A stretch of DNA of 64,000 nt from CBDCVO01 sp965223085 (GTDB taxonomy: Bacteria > Pseudomonadota > Gammaproteobacteria > Ga0077536): assembly GCA_965223085.1 (NCBI GenBank), contig OZ244981.1, forward strand, positions 2,790,001 through 2,854,000, written 5' to 3'. The position numbers and the translations under genes are program-made. Below the pieces are notes generated by a model. That model did not search any database and was not told the origin of the DNA. It saw nothing but the letters and a program-made list of their open reading frames with translations. Each line of letters opens with the position of its first letter. Within the stretch, counting starts at the first letter, position 1. Positions 17,491-26,830 of the stretch are shown here, in pieces.

Positions 17491-18663
17491 GTGACGGTAA
17501 TGCGACCTGAATTCGAAGCGCTTGAGCAGAATGGGATCACACGTACCGCGTTCCGTCGCCTCGGCGATCCCGATGTCATTCCGCTGTGGTTCGGCGAAGG
17601 TGATCGAGTAACGCCTGAGTTCATTCGTAACGCCGCCAAGCAGGCGCTCGACGAGGGTTACACATTTTATGTGCACACCCGCGGTCGGGACGACCTACGA
17701 GAAGCGATCAAGGCATATCTCGAGCGACTCTATCAGCGAGAGATCAACCCGGATCGCATCACCGTGCCCGGTTCTTCGATGCTTGGCGCGACATTCGCCG
17801 CGCAGATGACGCTAAGTCCCAACGATCACGCCGTCATTGTTTCGCCGCACTGGCCAAATATCGATCGCACCATCAAAACGATCGGTGCTGAGATCAGTTA
17901 TGTGCGCCAGATCCAAGCGCGCCAGGGTTGGCGGCTGGATTTCGACGTTTTGCGCGCGGCTCTGCGCCCCAATACGCGTGCGCTCTACGTCAATAGTCCC
18001 TGTAATCCAACCGGGTGGATCATGTCACCTGATGATCAGCGTGCCTTGCTCGAACTGGCTCGTGCGCGTCGTCTCGTAATCATTGCTGACGAGGTCTACC
18101 ACCGCACCGTCTACGATGCTGAGGTCGCGCCGTCGTTCCTGGAAATTGCGACCGATGATGATCCACTTATCGTCATCAACGGGTTCTCCAAGGCCTATGC
18201 GATGACGGGCTGGCGACTAGGCTGGATGGTCACTCCGGTTGGTTATACCGAACAGATGACGGTATTATCGGAGTGCTACAACACCGGCGCACCAAATTTT
18301 ATCCAGCGCGCTGGCATCGCCGCGCTTGAGCAAGGCGAGGGCGTTATTCGCGAGTTACGCGAGCAGTTCGCGGGTGGCCGTGACATCGTGATCGAAAAAC
18401 TCGGTCGGCATCCATTGTTTGAGCTCGGTAGCTTAGATGGAGCGTTCTATGCGTTTCCACGTATCCCCGGGCTGCGCTCTAGCGATACCTTTGTTAATCG
18501 CCTACTCGATGAAGAAGACGTCGGCTTGGCGCCGGGGTTTACGTTCGGGCCGGGCAACGAAGCCCATTTCCGGCTATGTTATGCGCAATCCCACGAACGC
18601 TTGAACGTGGCACTCGATCGCGTGATCCGCTTTACCGAAACAAACCTGGCATCACGACGGTGA
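17491..18663 (+). CDS. Class I/II PLP-dependent aminotransferase
   Basis: The 390-residue product starts with GTG at 17491 (GGAAGG upstream); the ATG at 17500 is an alternative. Motifs include the substrate-loop GYTFYVHTRG, NSPCNPTGW, the PLP-phenolic Asp in IIADEVYHRTVYD and the Schiff-base lysine in NGFSKAYAMTGWRLGW. This is an aspartate-aminotransferase-like fold I enzyme acting on amino acids; the exact substrate cannot be read from the sequence. It follows the acyl-CoA dehydrogenase pair on the same strand after 236 noncoding bases, so co-regulation is uncertain. Confidence 0.9.
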   Translation: MTVMRPEFEALEQNGITRTAFRRLGDPDVIPLWFGEGDRVTPEFIRNAAKQALDEGYTFYVHTRGRDDLREAIKAYLERLYQREINPDRITVPGSSMLGATFAAQMTLSPNDHAVIVSPHWPNIDRTIKTIGAEISYVRQIQARQGWRLDFDVLRAALRPNTRALYVNSPCNPTGWIMSPDDQRALLELARARRLVIIADEVYHRTVYDAEVAPSFLEIATDDDPLIVINGFSKAYAMTGWRLGWMVTPVGYTEQMTVLSECYNTGAPNFIQRAGIAALEQGEGVIRELREQFAGGRDIVIEKLGRHPLFELGSLDGAFYAFPRIPGLRSSDTFVNRLLDEEDVGLAPGFTFGPGNEAHFRLCYAQSHERLNVALDRVIRFTETNLASRR

Positions 18664-19013
18664 AGTTCGGGCTGATGGACGCCTACATCGTGACGCCCGA
18701 GAGCACGGTGAAGTATCTCGCTACGCTGCGGCCGCAGCGCCTGTTGGATTGCAAATAAGCGGCAACAGAAACCGGTCGTCGATGGCAGATTTCGGCGTCA
18801 TTTAATTGTAAGTGTTTACGGTGGATGTGAATGAAAGTGCCTGCGATCCGCCAGCAATAATGTAAGCAATCGTATCGTGAGGCAAGCTGATTAAAAACTC
18901 CATTGACAATATGTTTGAATGGTATCTAGAGTGGGCTAGCCGGCAAAAAAGCATGGCTAGGACGAACATGCATCCTTAGGAATGCGGCGTAGCAAGACTT
19001 ACTTTAGCGGACG
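18664..19013. other. 350-base region without a supported gene
   Basis: Between the aminotransferase and the large secreted protein. Its first 95 bases are an open stretch ending in a stop at 18756-18758 (reading GLMDAYIVTPESTV in frame), possibly a leftover C-terminus of a lost gene, but I recognise no family. The rest is more AT-rich and holds the candidate promoter at 18903-18932. Confidence 0.5.
18903..18932 (+). promoter_or_regulatory. Candidate sigma-70 promoter for the large secreted protein
   Basis: A perfect TTGACA at 18903-18908 is followed after 18 bases by TAGAGT (18927-18932, four of six matches to the -10 box). The surrounding DNA is AT-richer than the flanking genes. The leader to the ATG at 19014 would be about 75 bases. 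Confidence 0.4.
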
Positions 19014-22000
19014 ATGAATAAGACGATCACAAAGCGCTTGCGAGCCGCACTGCAGTATGTGTGCCTGTGGTCGATCTTGGTCGCGAGCGCGACTGCGGCG
19101 CCGAGCTTGCCGGCCGACTTCGTGCTGCAACCTTACGCGACCGGTTTAGCGGGTCCCGTGGGTCTGGCCTGGACGGCGGACGGCCAAACGCTGTATGTCG
19201 CAGAGAAACGGGGCCGGGTGCGGGTAGTCGTTAACGGTAACGTGTTGAGCCAGCCGTTCATTGATCTGAGGAGTACGACGAATCATTACAACGATCGGGG
19301 GCTATTAGGCATTGCGCTGCACCCGAATTTTCCCGCTACAAATTGGGTTTATATTCTCTACACTTACGATCCGCCCGAGACCGCGCCTTTATCGGGTAAC
19401 GCGGGTCGAGACGGCGCCGGTCAGCGTGTCTCACGGCTCATTCGGGTTGCGGCGGATGCGGCGACGAACTACCAGACTTACGTTCCCGGCTCCGAGGTGG
19501 TGTTGCTTGGGAGCGCCAGTACTTTTGCCAATATCGGCGATCCCAATGCCACGCAAACCGATCTGTCGGCGCCGTGGGCCTGCGGGCCTGAGGGCGCCTA
19601 TATCACTGACTGCGTACCGGCTGACGGTGGCAGTCACTCTATCGGTACGGTTGCATTCGGTAACGATGGCGCACTCTACGTCGGCAATGGTGACGCCGCT
19701 TCCTACTCTACGGTCGATCCGCGTGCCCTACGCGCGCTGCACATCGATAGCCTCGCCGGCAAAATTCTAAGAATCGATCCCACAACTGGCGCCGGCCTCA
19801 GTGATAATCCTTATTGGGACGGCAATCCCAATACGAATCGTTCCAAAGTATGGCAATTGGGCTTACGTAACCCCTACCGCTTCCGTCTTACGCAAAACGG
19901 CGCGGTGTGGATCGGCGACGTTGGCTGGGGAGCTTGGGAAGAGCTCAATCAAGGAGCAGCTGGCGCAGATTTCGGTTGGCCGTGTTACGAAGGCGGAAAT
20001 AATGGTTTGCTTCAACAAGCCGGATACGCTGCTTTGAGCGAATGCCAGAGCTATTATCAGAGTAATAGTGCGGTACCGGCGCAATACGCCTATCCCCATG
20101 TTAATGGCGGCGGCGCGATAGTGGCAGGCGACGTCTATACGGCGACGAAATGGCCGGTTGCCTATCGCCAGAAATTATTTTTCTCTGACTACGCGTTTAG
20201 CGAAGTCTATTTTGCGGACATCTCTGCCAATCCTGTGACCGCCTCGCCCTTTGCGACCGACGTCTTGGCGGTCGATATCGTGCTTGGTCCGGACGATGAT
20301 CTTTACATCGCCGACGTCGTCGGCGGCATTATTTACCGCATCGCCTACACCGGGAGCCCGCAAGCGGTATCCGATGTCGCGGTGACAAATAATGCGGATG
20401 ATGCCGAAGAAGATCCCTTCGGCGTTGTGACCGTGACGAATGCTGAGCTGTCGCTCGGCGATGCGGGCACGGTGGGGCTGCGATTCGCAAACGTCGATAT
20501 TCCGCGAGATGCAACGGTCCTCGAGGCCTACATTCAATTCGTCAGCGCTAATGGCGACGGTTCTGCGGCGACATTCACGCTCGCCGCTGAAGCGAGCGAC
20601 GATGCAGCACCGTTTAGCGCCACCGGATTCGATATTTCCTCACGTACCCTGACCTCGCAAGCCGTTGGATGGAATCCGCCGCCCTGGTCGAGCGCTGCGC
20701 TAGCCGGCGCTGATCAACAAACGCCCGATTTATCTCAGGTGCTCGAAGAGGTCGTGCAAAGACCGGGGTGGTTCATAGGCAATGCCTTGTCTTTCGTGAT
20801 CACGGGTACGGGAAGCCGCTCGGTCGTCGCTTACGAAGGTGGCGCGGGTTTGGCCGCGCGTCTCCATGTAGTCTATGAAGTTCCCAACAACTCGACCCCA
20901 ACGGTGACGATCGCAGACCCACTGACGGGAACGATGTTCACACACGGCACACCGGTCAACTTTTCCGGCAGCGCGTTAGACTTAGAAGACGATGACGGTG
21001 TGCTCACCGCCGCCCTGACGTGGTCGTCGAATATCGACGGCGTTATTGGTATGGGCGCGAGTTTTTCTACCACGGCCTTGTCGCTAGGCTCTCACACGAT
21101 CATCGCCTCGGCCACCGACAGCGGCGGCGCAACCGGTACAGCCACGATAACGCTCGAGATTACGCCGAACACGCCGCCGAGCGTGACCATCAATGCGCCG
21201 GCGCCAGGATCGACTTGGGTCGTCGGCGATACGGTGTCGTTCAGCGGTAGCGCGACGGATGCAGAGGATGGGCAGATAGCCGCGGCGGCGCTAGCGTGGG
21301 AGGGTATCATTCACCACGCCGGTCACCAGCACAACGACTTTTTCAGTAGTACCGGCGGCACGGGTAGTTTTAGCTATCCCGATCATGACACCGACAGCTA
21401 CGTGGAACTGTGTCTAACGGCTACCGATAGTGGTGGCCTCACCGATACTGCCTGCGTCGACCTATTGCCGCTATTGGTTAATTACACGTTCGAGAGCGTG
21501 CCTAGCGGCCTTGAGCTGACCTACAATGCGACCATTTCGGCGGCACCGTTTAGCGTGCAAGCAGAAGCGGGTGGACAGCGGCAAATCAGTGCCCCATCAC
21601 CGCAAACTTTGCAAGAAACCTATCATTTTCAAAGCTGGTCCATCGGAGGCGCGGCGACTCAGCAAATCACGATAGCGCAGACACCCCAGACCTTAACTGC
21701 AGTGTTCGATGCCGAGCCACACGTGCTCATTACGGCGCCGAGCAGCGGTACCTCTGTCGCGTTCGGAGACACGATCGAGTTTCAAGGCGCGGCTACCGAT
21801 GTCGAGGACGATGATGCCACGTTGAGCAATGCGATTTCTTGGGCATCTGATTTGGATGGCAACCTTGGGATGGGTGCGGCTTTGAGTACCGCAACTTTGC
21901 AGATCGGCACGCATACAGTGACCGCGAGTGTGATCGACAGCGCTGGCCTCTCCTCCGCATCCAGCACGACGATCGTTCATGTCATCGCCGTTAATTCGCC

Positions 22001-24185
22001 GCCCACAGTTACGATTTCAACTCCCGCCAACGGGGCGAGCTATGTCCTAGGGGAGACGGTGAGCTTCGTTGGTAGTGTGGCAGATGAAGAAGACGACGAT
22101 GCGCAGTTAACCAATGCCTTGGCATGGTCATCGGATCGCGACGGCGCCTTAGGTACCGGCGGTGCATTCTCTTTGAGTTCCTTGAGTGTTGGTGCCCATG
22201 TTATTAGTGCAACGGTGACCGACAGTGGCGGGGTGGCGGGGAATGCGTCTGTTGCGATTACGATCAACGATGAAACTTGGACACCTATCGCGCGTTATGG
22301 AACTGATTTTCAGGGCGGATCGCCGAGCAGCGGCTGGTTGTACCTGTGGAATGCGGGCGATGCAATTGGCTCCGAGAGTGGTTACGCGCCGCTTTTGTGG
22401 ACTGGCTCGCGCTACGATTCAGACGGCGTTGGTGGCCAAGACAACAATGAAAATGCGTTTGGTCACCTCCGCAGTATGGGCGGCCATCCGGGCCGTGGCA
22501 TCAATCAAGGCGCGAGCACAGATCGTTATGTGATCGCAGGCTATACGGTCGCCGCCGACGGAACTTATCGGATCAGCAATAGCACGATCGCTCAGAGTAG
22601 CTGCGCGGGGACGAATGGTTTGCGACTCGATATCTTCGTCAACGACTTATTTGTTACCCAAGTCGCGGTACCGGCCGACGGGTCGGCGGTTAATTTCGAC
22701 GCTGACCTCGGTGTTTTGACCGCCGGTGCCATGATTTATGTCGGTGTCGGCCCCAACGCCGCGGATGGCTGCGACGGCTTCGGGTGGGACTATTCCATCG
22801 ATCGCGCCGGCAGTGGTCCGGTCAATACGCGTCCGGTGGTGAGCATCGACGCGCCGCTAAGTGGGACGAGCGTGGCGCAAGGCGAGGCGGTCACATTTCT
22901 TGGCGCCGCCAGTGATGTCGAGGACGACGATTCTGCTTTGATCAGTGCGATGGTGTGGTCATCCGATCTCGATGGCACGCTGGGTAACGGTGGCTCGTTT
23001 ATGACGACGTCTTTAAGCGTGGGAACGCATACGATCACGGCGTCGGTAACCGATAGCGATGGCGCGGTCGGCCAGGCGGTAACAACCGTGACCGTGCTTG
23101 CGGGTACTTGGTCACGCATAGCCGGTTACCAAACCGATTTCCAAGAGATTGTGCCAATTTCAGCATGGTCGTATATGTGGAATGCGCATGGCCAGATAGG
23201 CGTGGCGACAAATTACGCCGACTTACTATGGACCGGATCACATTACGACTCCGATGGTATTCCCGGTGCAGATAGCAATGAAAACGCCTACGGTGATCTT
23301 GCCAGCGGCGGTGGTCATCCTGGCCGCGGCGTCGTCCAGGGTGCCGCGACGGACCGCTTTGTGATTGCTGCTTATACCGTCGCAAGCGACGGTACGTACC
23401 GGGTCAGCCATAGCTCGGTGACGCTTTCGAGTTGCCAATGGACCAACGGTGTTCAGGTAAATGTCTATGCTAACGATACTCTGCTTAGAGAACTTATCGT
23501 CACGCCAAATGACATGTCTGCGAGTTTCGACACTTCCATGGGCGCCCTGTCGAACGGAGATGTGATCTACATAGCCGTCGGTCCTAATGGCCGCGATGGT
23601 TGCGATGGTTTCGAATGGGATTTTGATATCGAACGCAGTGGCGATATTTGGACGACGGTCGCGGCTTACCGTGATGCATTTCTGGAGGGCACGCCCGCCA
23701 CAGGATGGCACTATCAGTGGAATGCGAACGGTGTGTTTGGTGACCCAGCAGGCTACGCGAATTTGCTCTGGAACGGGAGCCGCTACGATTCTGATGGCAG
23801 CCCGGGTAGTGACGCAAACGAAAACGCCTACGGTCATTTCAACGCTAACGGTGGTCATCCGGGCCGGGGGATAGACCAAGGTGCGAGCACCGATCGCTAT
23901 GTAATCGCCGCCTATACCGCAGATACCAACGGAACATACCGTATTAGTTCGAGCACGATTGCCGCGACCAGTTGTCAGTGGACCAATGGCCTCCACGTTG
24001 GCGTCTACGTGAACGATGTTCTTGTTACTCAAGTCGGTGTGCCTGCCGACGGTACGAACGTGGCATTCGATGTCTCTTTAGGCGCGCTAGTCGCGGGTGA
24101 TACGATTTATGTCGGCGCTGGTCCCAATGGCCGAGATGGCTGCGATGGCTTTAGTTGGGATTATCAGATCGATCACCAACCCTAG
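19014..24185 (+). CDS. Very large secreted modular protein: PQQ sugar-dehydrogenase-like domain, Ig-like repeats and three Cys-containing C-terminal modules
   Basis: The protein has 1723 residues with a signal peptide (about 1-29, cut after ATAAP). Residues 30-445 form a soluble PQQ glucose/sorbosone-dehydrogenase-like beta propeller (DRGLLGIALHPNF, SHSIGTVAFGNDG, WQLGLRNPYRFR, GADFGWPCYEG). Residues 450-620 are a beta-sandwich domain of DNRLRE-like type. Five Ig/PKD-like repeats follow, marked by DxEDDD and TDSGG. Three modules of about 180 residues (from about 1086, 1362 and 1544) carry a DSDGxxGxDxNEN loop, GGHPGRG and conserved Cys in SSCxxTNG and DGCDGF. I read these as carbohydrate- or surface-binding domains, but the family is not recognised. 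No sorting signal is evident at the C-terminus, so it is probably exported. Confidence 0.9.
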   Translation: MNKTITKRLRAALQYVCLWSILVASATAAPSLPADFVLQPYATGLAGPVGLAWTADGQTLYVAEKRGRVRVVVNGNVLSQPFIDLRSTTNHYNDRGLLGIALHPNFPATNWVYILYTYDPPETAPLSGNAGRDGAGQRVSRLIRVAADAATNYQTYVPGSEVVLLGSASTFANIGDPNATQTDLSAPWACGPEGAYITDCVPADGGSHSIGTVAFGNDGALYVGNGDAASYSTVDPRALRALHIDSLAGKILRIDPTTGAGLSDNPYWDGNPNTNRSKVWQLGLRNPYRFRLTQNGAVWIGDVGWGAWEELNQGAAGADFGWPCYEGGNNGLLQQAGYAALSECQSYYQSNSAVPAQYAYPHVNGGGAIVAGDVYTATKWPVAYRQKLFFSDYAFSEVYFADISANPVTASPFATDVLAVDIVLGPDDDLYIADVVGGIIYRIAYTGSPQAVSDVAVTNNADDAEEDPFGVVTVTNAELSLGDAGTVGLRFANVDIPRDATVLEAYIQFVSANGDGSAATFTLAAEASDDAAPFSATGFDISSRTLTSQAVGWNPPPWSSAALAGADQQTPDLSQVLEEVVQRPGWFIGNALSFVITGTGSRSVVAYEGGAGLAARLHVVYEVPNNSTPTVTIADPLTGTMFTHGTPVNFSGSALDLEDDDGVLTAALTWSSNIDGVIGMGASFSTTALSLGSHTIIASATDSGGATGTATITLEITPNTPPSVTINAPAPGSTWVVGDTVSFSGSATDAEDGQIAAAALAWEGIIHHAGHQHNDFFSSTGGTGSFSYPDHDTDSYVELCLTATDSGGLTDTACVDLLPLLVNYTFESVPSGLELTYNATISAAPFSVQAEAGGQRQISAPSPQTLQETYHFQSWSIGGAATQQITIAQTPQTLTAVFDAEPHVLITAPSSGTSVAFGDTIEFQGAATDVEDDDATLSNAISWASDLDGNLGMGAALSTATLQIGTHTVTASVIDSAGLSSASSTTIVHVIAVNSPPTVTISTPANGASYVLGETVSFVGSVADEEDDDAQLTNALAWSSDRDGALGTGGAFSLSSLSVGAHVISATVTDSGGVAGNASVAITINDETWTPIARYGTDFQGGSPSSGWLYLWNAGDAIGSESGYAPLLWTGSRYDSDGVGGQDNNENAFGHLRSMGGHPGRGINQGASTDRYVIAGYTVAADGTYRISNSTIAQSSCAGTNGLRLDIFVNDLFVTQVAVPADGSAVNFDADLGVLTAGAMIYVGVGPNAADGCDGFGWDYSIDRAGSGPVNTRPVVSIDAPLSGTSVAQGEAVTFLGAASDVEDDDSALISAMVWSSDLDGTLGNGGSFMTTSLSVGTHTITASVTDSDGAVGQAVTTVTVLAGTWSRIAGYQTDFQEIVPISAWSYMWNAHGQIGVATNYADLLWTGSHYDSDGIPGADSNENAYGDLASGGGHPGRGVVQGAATDRFVIAAYTVASDGTYRVSHSSVTLSSCQWTNGVQVNVYANDTLLRELIVTPNDMSASFDTSMGALSNGDVIYIAVGPNGRDGCDGFEWDFDIERSGDIWTTVAAYRDAFLEGTPATGWHYQWNANGVFGDPAGYANLLWNGSRYDSDGSPGSDANENAYGHFNANGGHPGRGIDQGASTDRYVIAAYTADTNGTYRISSSTIAATSCQWTNGLHVGVYVNDVLVTQVGVPADGTNVAFDVSLGALVAGDTIYVGAGPNGRDGCDGFSWDYQIDHQP
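22272..24182 (+). repeat. Three diverged copies of a ~180-residue coding module
   Basis: Copies lie at about 22272-22803, 23101-23643 and 23646-24182; the first two are separated by one Ig-like repeat. All share WxYxWNA, LLWxGSxYDSDG, NENA, GGHPGRG, a TDR-VIA-YT segment and paired cysteines. They are clearly related as protein but diverged as DNA, so the duplications are old and kept under selection. The DSDG-NEN loop resembles a calcium-binding loop. Confidence 0.8.
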
Positions 24186-24448
24186 TAATCTGTTCGATTT
24201 AGAAGCTCGTACCACGGCGTGCCGATATGGCTGCGGACTTTGACGCGTTTTCGAAGCTACCGTCGCCTCAGAAACCGCGTCAGTTTCTCTTCGACTGCTC
24301 GACGTTTTAGTCACGCTGCGTTTCACCGACGCTTGCGGTCGCCTAAAAGAGGAGCGATATTGCGTATCGCGGGGTCTACGGTTGCGAGAATAGGTGTTGT
24401 TGTCGATCAGTCGTCATTTGCGTTGTGGGTTGAACGAAGTCGATCGCC

Positions 24449-25720
24449 ATGCATAACGGCATGATGAAAAAGTACCTGGGCGTGCTATTCCGTCCACTGC
24501 AGTTTTTAGGGTATTTTCTTGCGGGATTTTGTCCGCGCACCTGCAAGCTTTGGGTCTTCGGCAGCTGGGATGGTAGACGCTTCGCGGACAACAGTGCGGC
24601 GTTGTTCGTCAATGCGCCCGCGACCTTCCCGGATACGATTGTGCGTGTCTGGATTACGCGCAAATACAAAATTCTACGCGCGCTACGCGCACAAGGGCAT
24701 CGTGCTTATTTGGCGCTGTCCCCCCGTGGGTTGTATTACTGCCTACGAGCGGAGGTGTACGTATACGACGGGTATGCGAAAGACATTAATTACTGGACCT
24801 CCCGGGGGGCGCTGAGGATCACGTTGCAACACGGACCAGGGGGATTCAAATGCATTGAGCGAGACATTCGCACACCACATCACCCTTTAGCGCAGTTATT
24901 CCACGGTACTTGGTGGCAGCGTTTGTACTGGCGTACGCTACTACCGTGGCATCTCGTGCGTCCGGACATCGTGATTTGCGCATCTCATCAACAGCAACAA
25001 GAAGCATGCACCGCCTATGCGGTAGATAAAGCCGCCACACGCATTACCGGCTTGCCCCGCAACGACGTGTTGTTCCAACGATCCGAACATTCCCTCAAGC
25101 AGTTCGTGACCGATATGAAGAAAGCGGGCCAGCGCGTATTGATTCACATGCCAACGTTGCGCGACACCTATCCCTCGCCTTTCCCGGGGCTGTGGCGGGA
25201 ACTCGATGATTGGCTCAGTGCCAACGAAGTTCATGTGATTGCGCATCAACACTTTGCACAACGTCATGTCGTGTCTGAGGATTCCGCCCAGAGTGGCGCA
25301 GTAAACACGCAAACGGGCGCTGTGGTTACGGCTTCTGCGCTGCGGAATGTGCATCTAGTGTCTGCCGAAATTGATCTGTATGGTTTGTTTGCCTACGTTG
25401 ATGGCCTAATAACGGATTTGTCGAGTGTCGCATTCGACTTTCTACTCACGAACAAGCCGGTGGTGCATTTCATGCCGGACTATCATCGTTACCTCGTTCA
25501 TTGCCGCGAATTACGCATGGACTTTAATGCCCACGCGTGCGGTCCCATGGCGGTGGATATTGACGAATTCAAGAATCTACTATCTTCGGATCTTACAGAT
25601 TCGATTTGGCAGACCCGACGAGAACGGTTAGCGCGACAGTTTCATCAGTTCGCTGACGGCCAATCATCGGCACGCGTGTACGCTGAAATACTGAATCTCT
25701 GCGCGAACACGATGTCATAA
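24449..25720 (+). CDS. CDP-glycerol glycerophosphotransferase (TagB/TagF) family protein
   Basis: The protein has 423 residues (an internal ATG at 24461 is an alternative start). The first 30 residues contain a hydrophobic segment that may sit on the membrane. The family motifs are QHGPGGFK, ITGLPRNDVLF, IHMPTLRDTYPSPF, the IAHQH segment and ITDLSSVAFDFLLTNKPVVHF near the C-terminus, which together match PF04464. In Gram-positives these enzymes polymerise glycerol phosphate in teichoic acid; Gram-negative members decorate capsule or lipopolysaccharide. No other polysaccharide gene is adjacent, so its acceptor is unknown. Confidence 0.85.
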   Translation: MHNGMMKKYLGVLFRPLQFLGYFLAGFCPRTCKLWVFGSWDGRRFADNSAALFVNAPATFPDTIVRVWITRKYKILRALRAQGHRAYLALSPRGLYYCLRAEVYVYDGYAKDINYWTSRGALRITLQHGPGGFKCIERDIRTPHHPLAQLFHGTWWQRLYWRTLLPWHLVRPDIVICASHQQQQEACTAYAVDKAATRITGLPRNDVLFQRSEHSLKQFVTDMKKAGQRVLIHMPTLRDTYPSPFPGLWRELDDWLSANEVHVIAHQHFAQRHVVSEDSAQSGAVNTQTGAVVTASALRNVHLVSAEIDLYGLFAYVDGLITDLSSVAFDFLLTNKPVVHFMPDYHRYLVHCRELRMDFNAHACGPMAVDIDEFKNLLSSDLTDSIWQTRRERLARQFHQFADGQSSARVYAEILNLCANTMS

Positions 25721-25869
25721 GTCGACATTGCAGCAGCGGTGGGCGTTAAAAGCGAATAGCACTGTTCAATCCGTTCTACCGCGCGCGTTGCTGAGCGCCC
25801 ACACGGACCTGCCCCAGAGCCCAGCAACCGCGGTACGGGTGCAATATCCGGGCTACCCGGCTTCTAGGA

Positions 25870-26562
25870 TCATGGCAACTTGAAGGACACGCTCGCGAAT
25901 ATTTGGTGAATCGAGCGATCACGGGCGCGATCTAGATACTGGTTCTGATACCCGAGCGTACCTGTGACATGCTCACCCAGAGCCCGAGAAAAGCCGGCAA
26001 ATAGTCGGTTTTGGTCAAGTCCATCATCGGGGCCGCTGGAGAGTTCGTTTAAGCCGACATGCACTTCGTTACTAAGGATGAAAGTGTAGGGTAAAGTCCC
26101 CAGCGGAATACTCGCTTTCAGCAGAAACCGACCACGTGCTGCTACGCCGTCAACATGGTCAATGAACCGCTCTTCGAGGCGAACACGAAACGTGCCCGTG
26201 AACCAGGAAAATGTTTCAGAAATCTGATACTGCTGCCACAGTCGCTGTTCGACGCGGTCTTCTCCTACTTCTAAAAAATGCGCATCGTAGCCCAGAGTAA
26301 GCAACTGGCCGTGATCGAGCTTATAGGATAGGGATGGACGCAAGACGATGCGCTCCAGCTGGCTGATGTCGTCGTCATAGCGCAACTGGAGGGCAACACC
26401 GGAGGCAAGCCTGTCATTGAGCGCTTTCGCAAACGCCATCGTTGTCCACAAGCCGCTTTCGTCATCGGCGGCCCCGGCGGCAACGGGTATGAACAACAAA
26501 AACACTGCGACCAGAACGGCCGTAACGAATTCCAAAGCCAATATCTTTACTAGTTTTCGCAT
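25870..26562 (-). CDS. DUF2490 family probable outer-membrane protein
   Basis: The 230-residue protein has an N-terminal signal peptide (about 1-32, VAAGAADD) and then repeated amphipathic beta strands: LQLRYDDDISQLERIVLRPSLSY, the LRLEERFIDH-like stretch and a final aromatic-poor strand IFASVSFKLP. The segments WTTMAFAKAL and RLWQQYQIS match the DUF2490 family, predicted beta-barrel proteins of unknown role. It stands alone on the minus strand. Confidence 0.75.
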   Translation of the reverse strand: MRKLVKILALEFVTAVLVAVFLLFIPVAAGAADDESGLWTTMAFAKALNDRLASGVALQLRYDDDISQLERIVLRPSLSYKLDHGQLLTLGYDAHFLEVGEDRVEQRLWQQYQISETFSWFTGTFRVRLEERFIDHVDGVAARGRFLLKASIPLGTLPYTFILSNEVHVGLNELSSGPDDGLDQNRLFAGFSRALGEHVTGTLGYQNQYLDRARDRSIHQIFASVSFKLP

Positions 26563-26830
26563 GCGCTCTCCACGTGCAACACGGCATTCCCGCCTTAGAA
26601 GCCGAGGTCTTGAACCGCCCCAGACGGCAAACCCGGGGTTTTAATTCGAAGGCATGATGAATTCTACAGCCTTATTCAGCGAATTCACGCGCCGAACGAT
26701 GGTCACGAGCTTGGCAGGTTCTGTCTATGGCGAGATCGGCTCGCTGTCTCACGACGCGTCCTCGAATGGCTGAGACCGGAAAAAGCTCCGTCGTTGAACG
26801 ATGCGCCCTCGAGTGATTGCGGTTGCCGGG

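Noticed and set aside
23238..24032. A long minus-strand open frame (264 codons) within the repeat modules
   Set aside because: It lies antisense to the strongly supported 1723-residue protein. The composition is Arg/Thr-rich with no motif, and it arises because codon use on the coding strand leaves few stops.
22272..24182. Possible CRISPR or tandem DNA repeat
   Set aside because: The repeats are about 530 bases, in frame and diverged at third positions: protein modules, not a repeat array.
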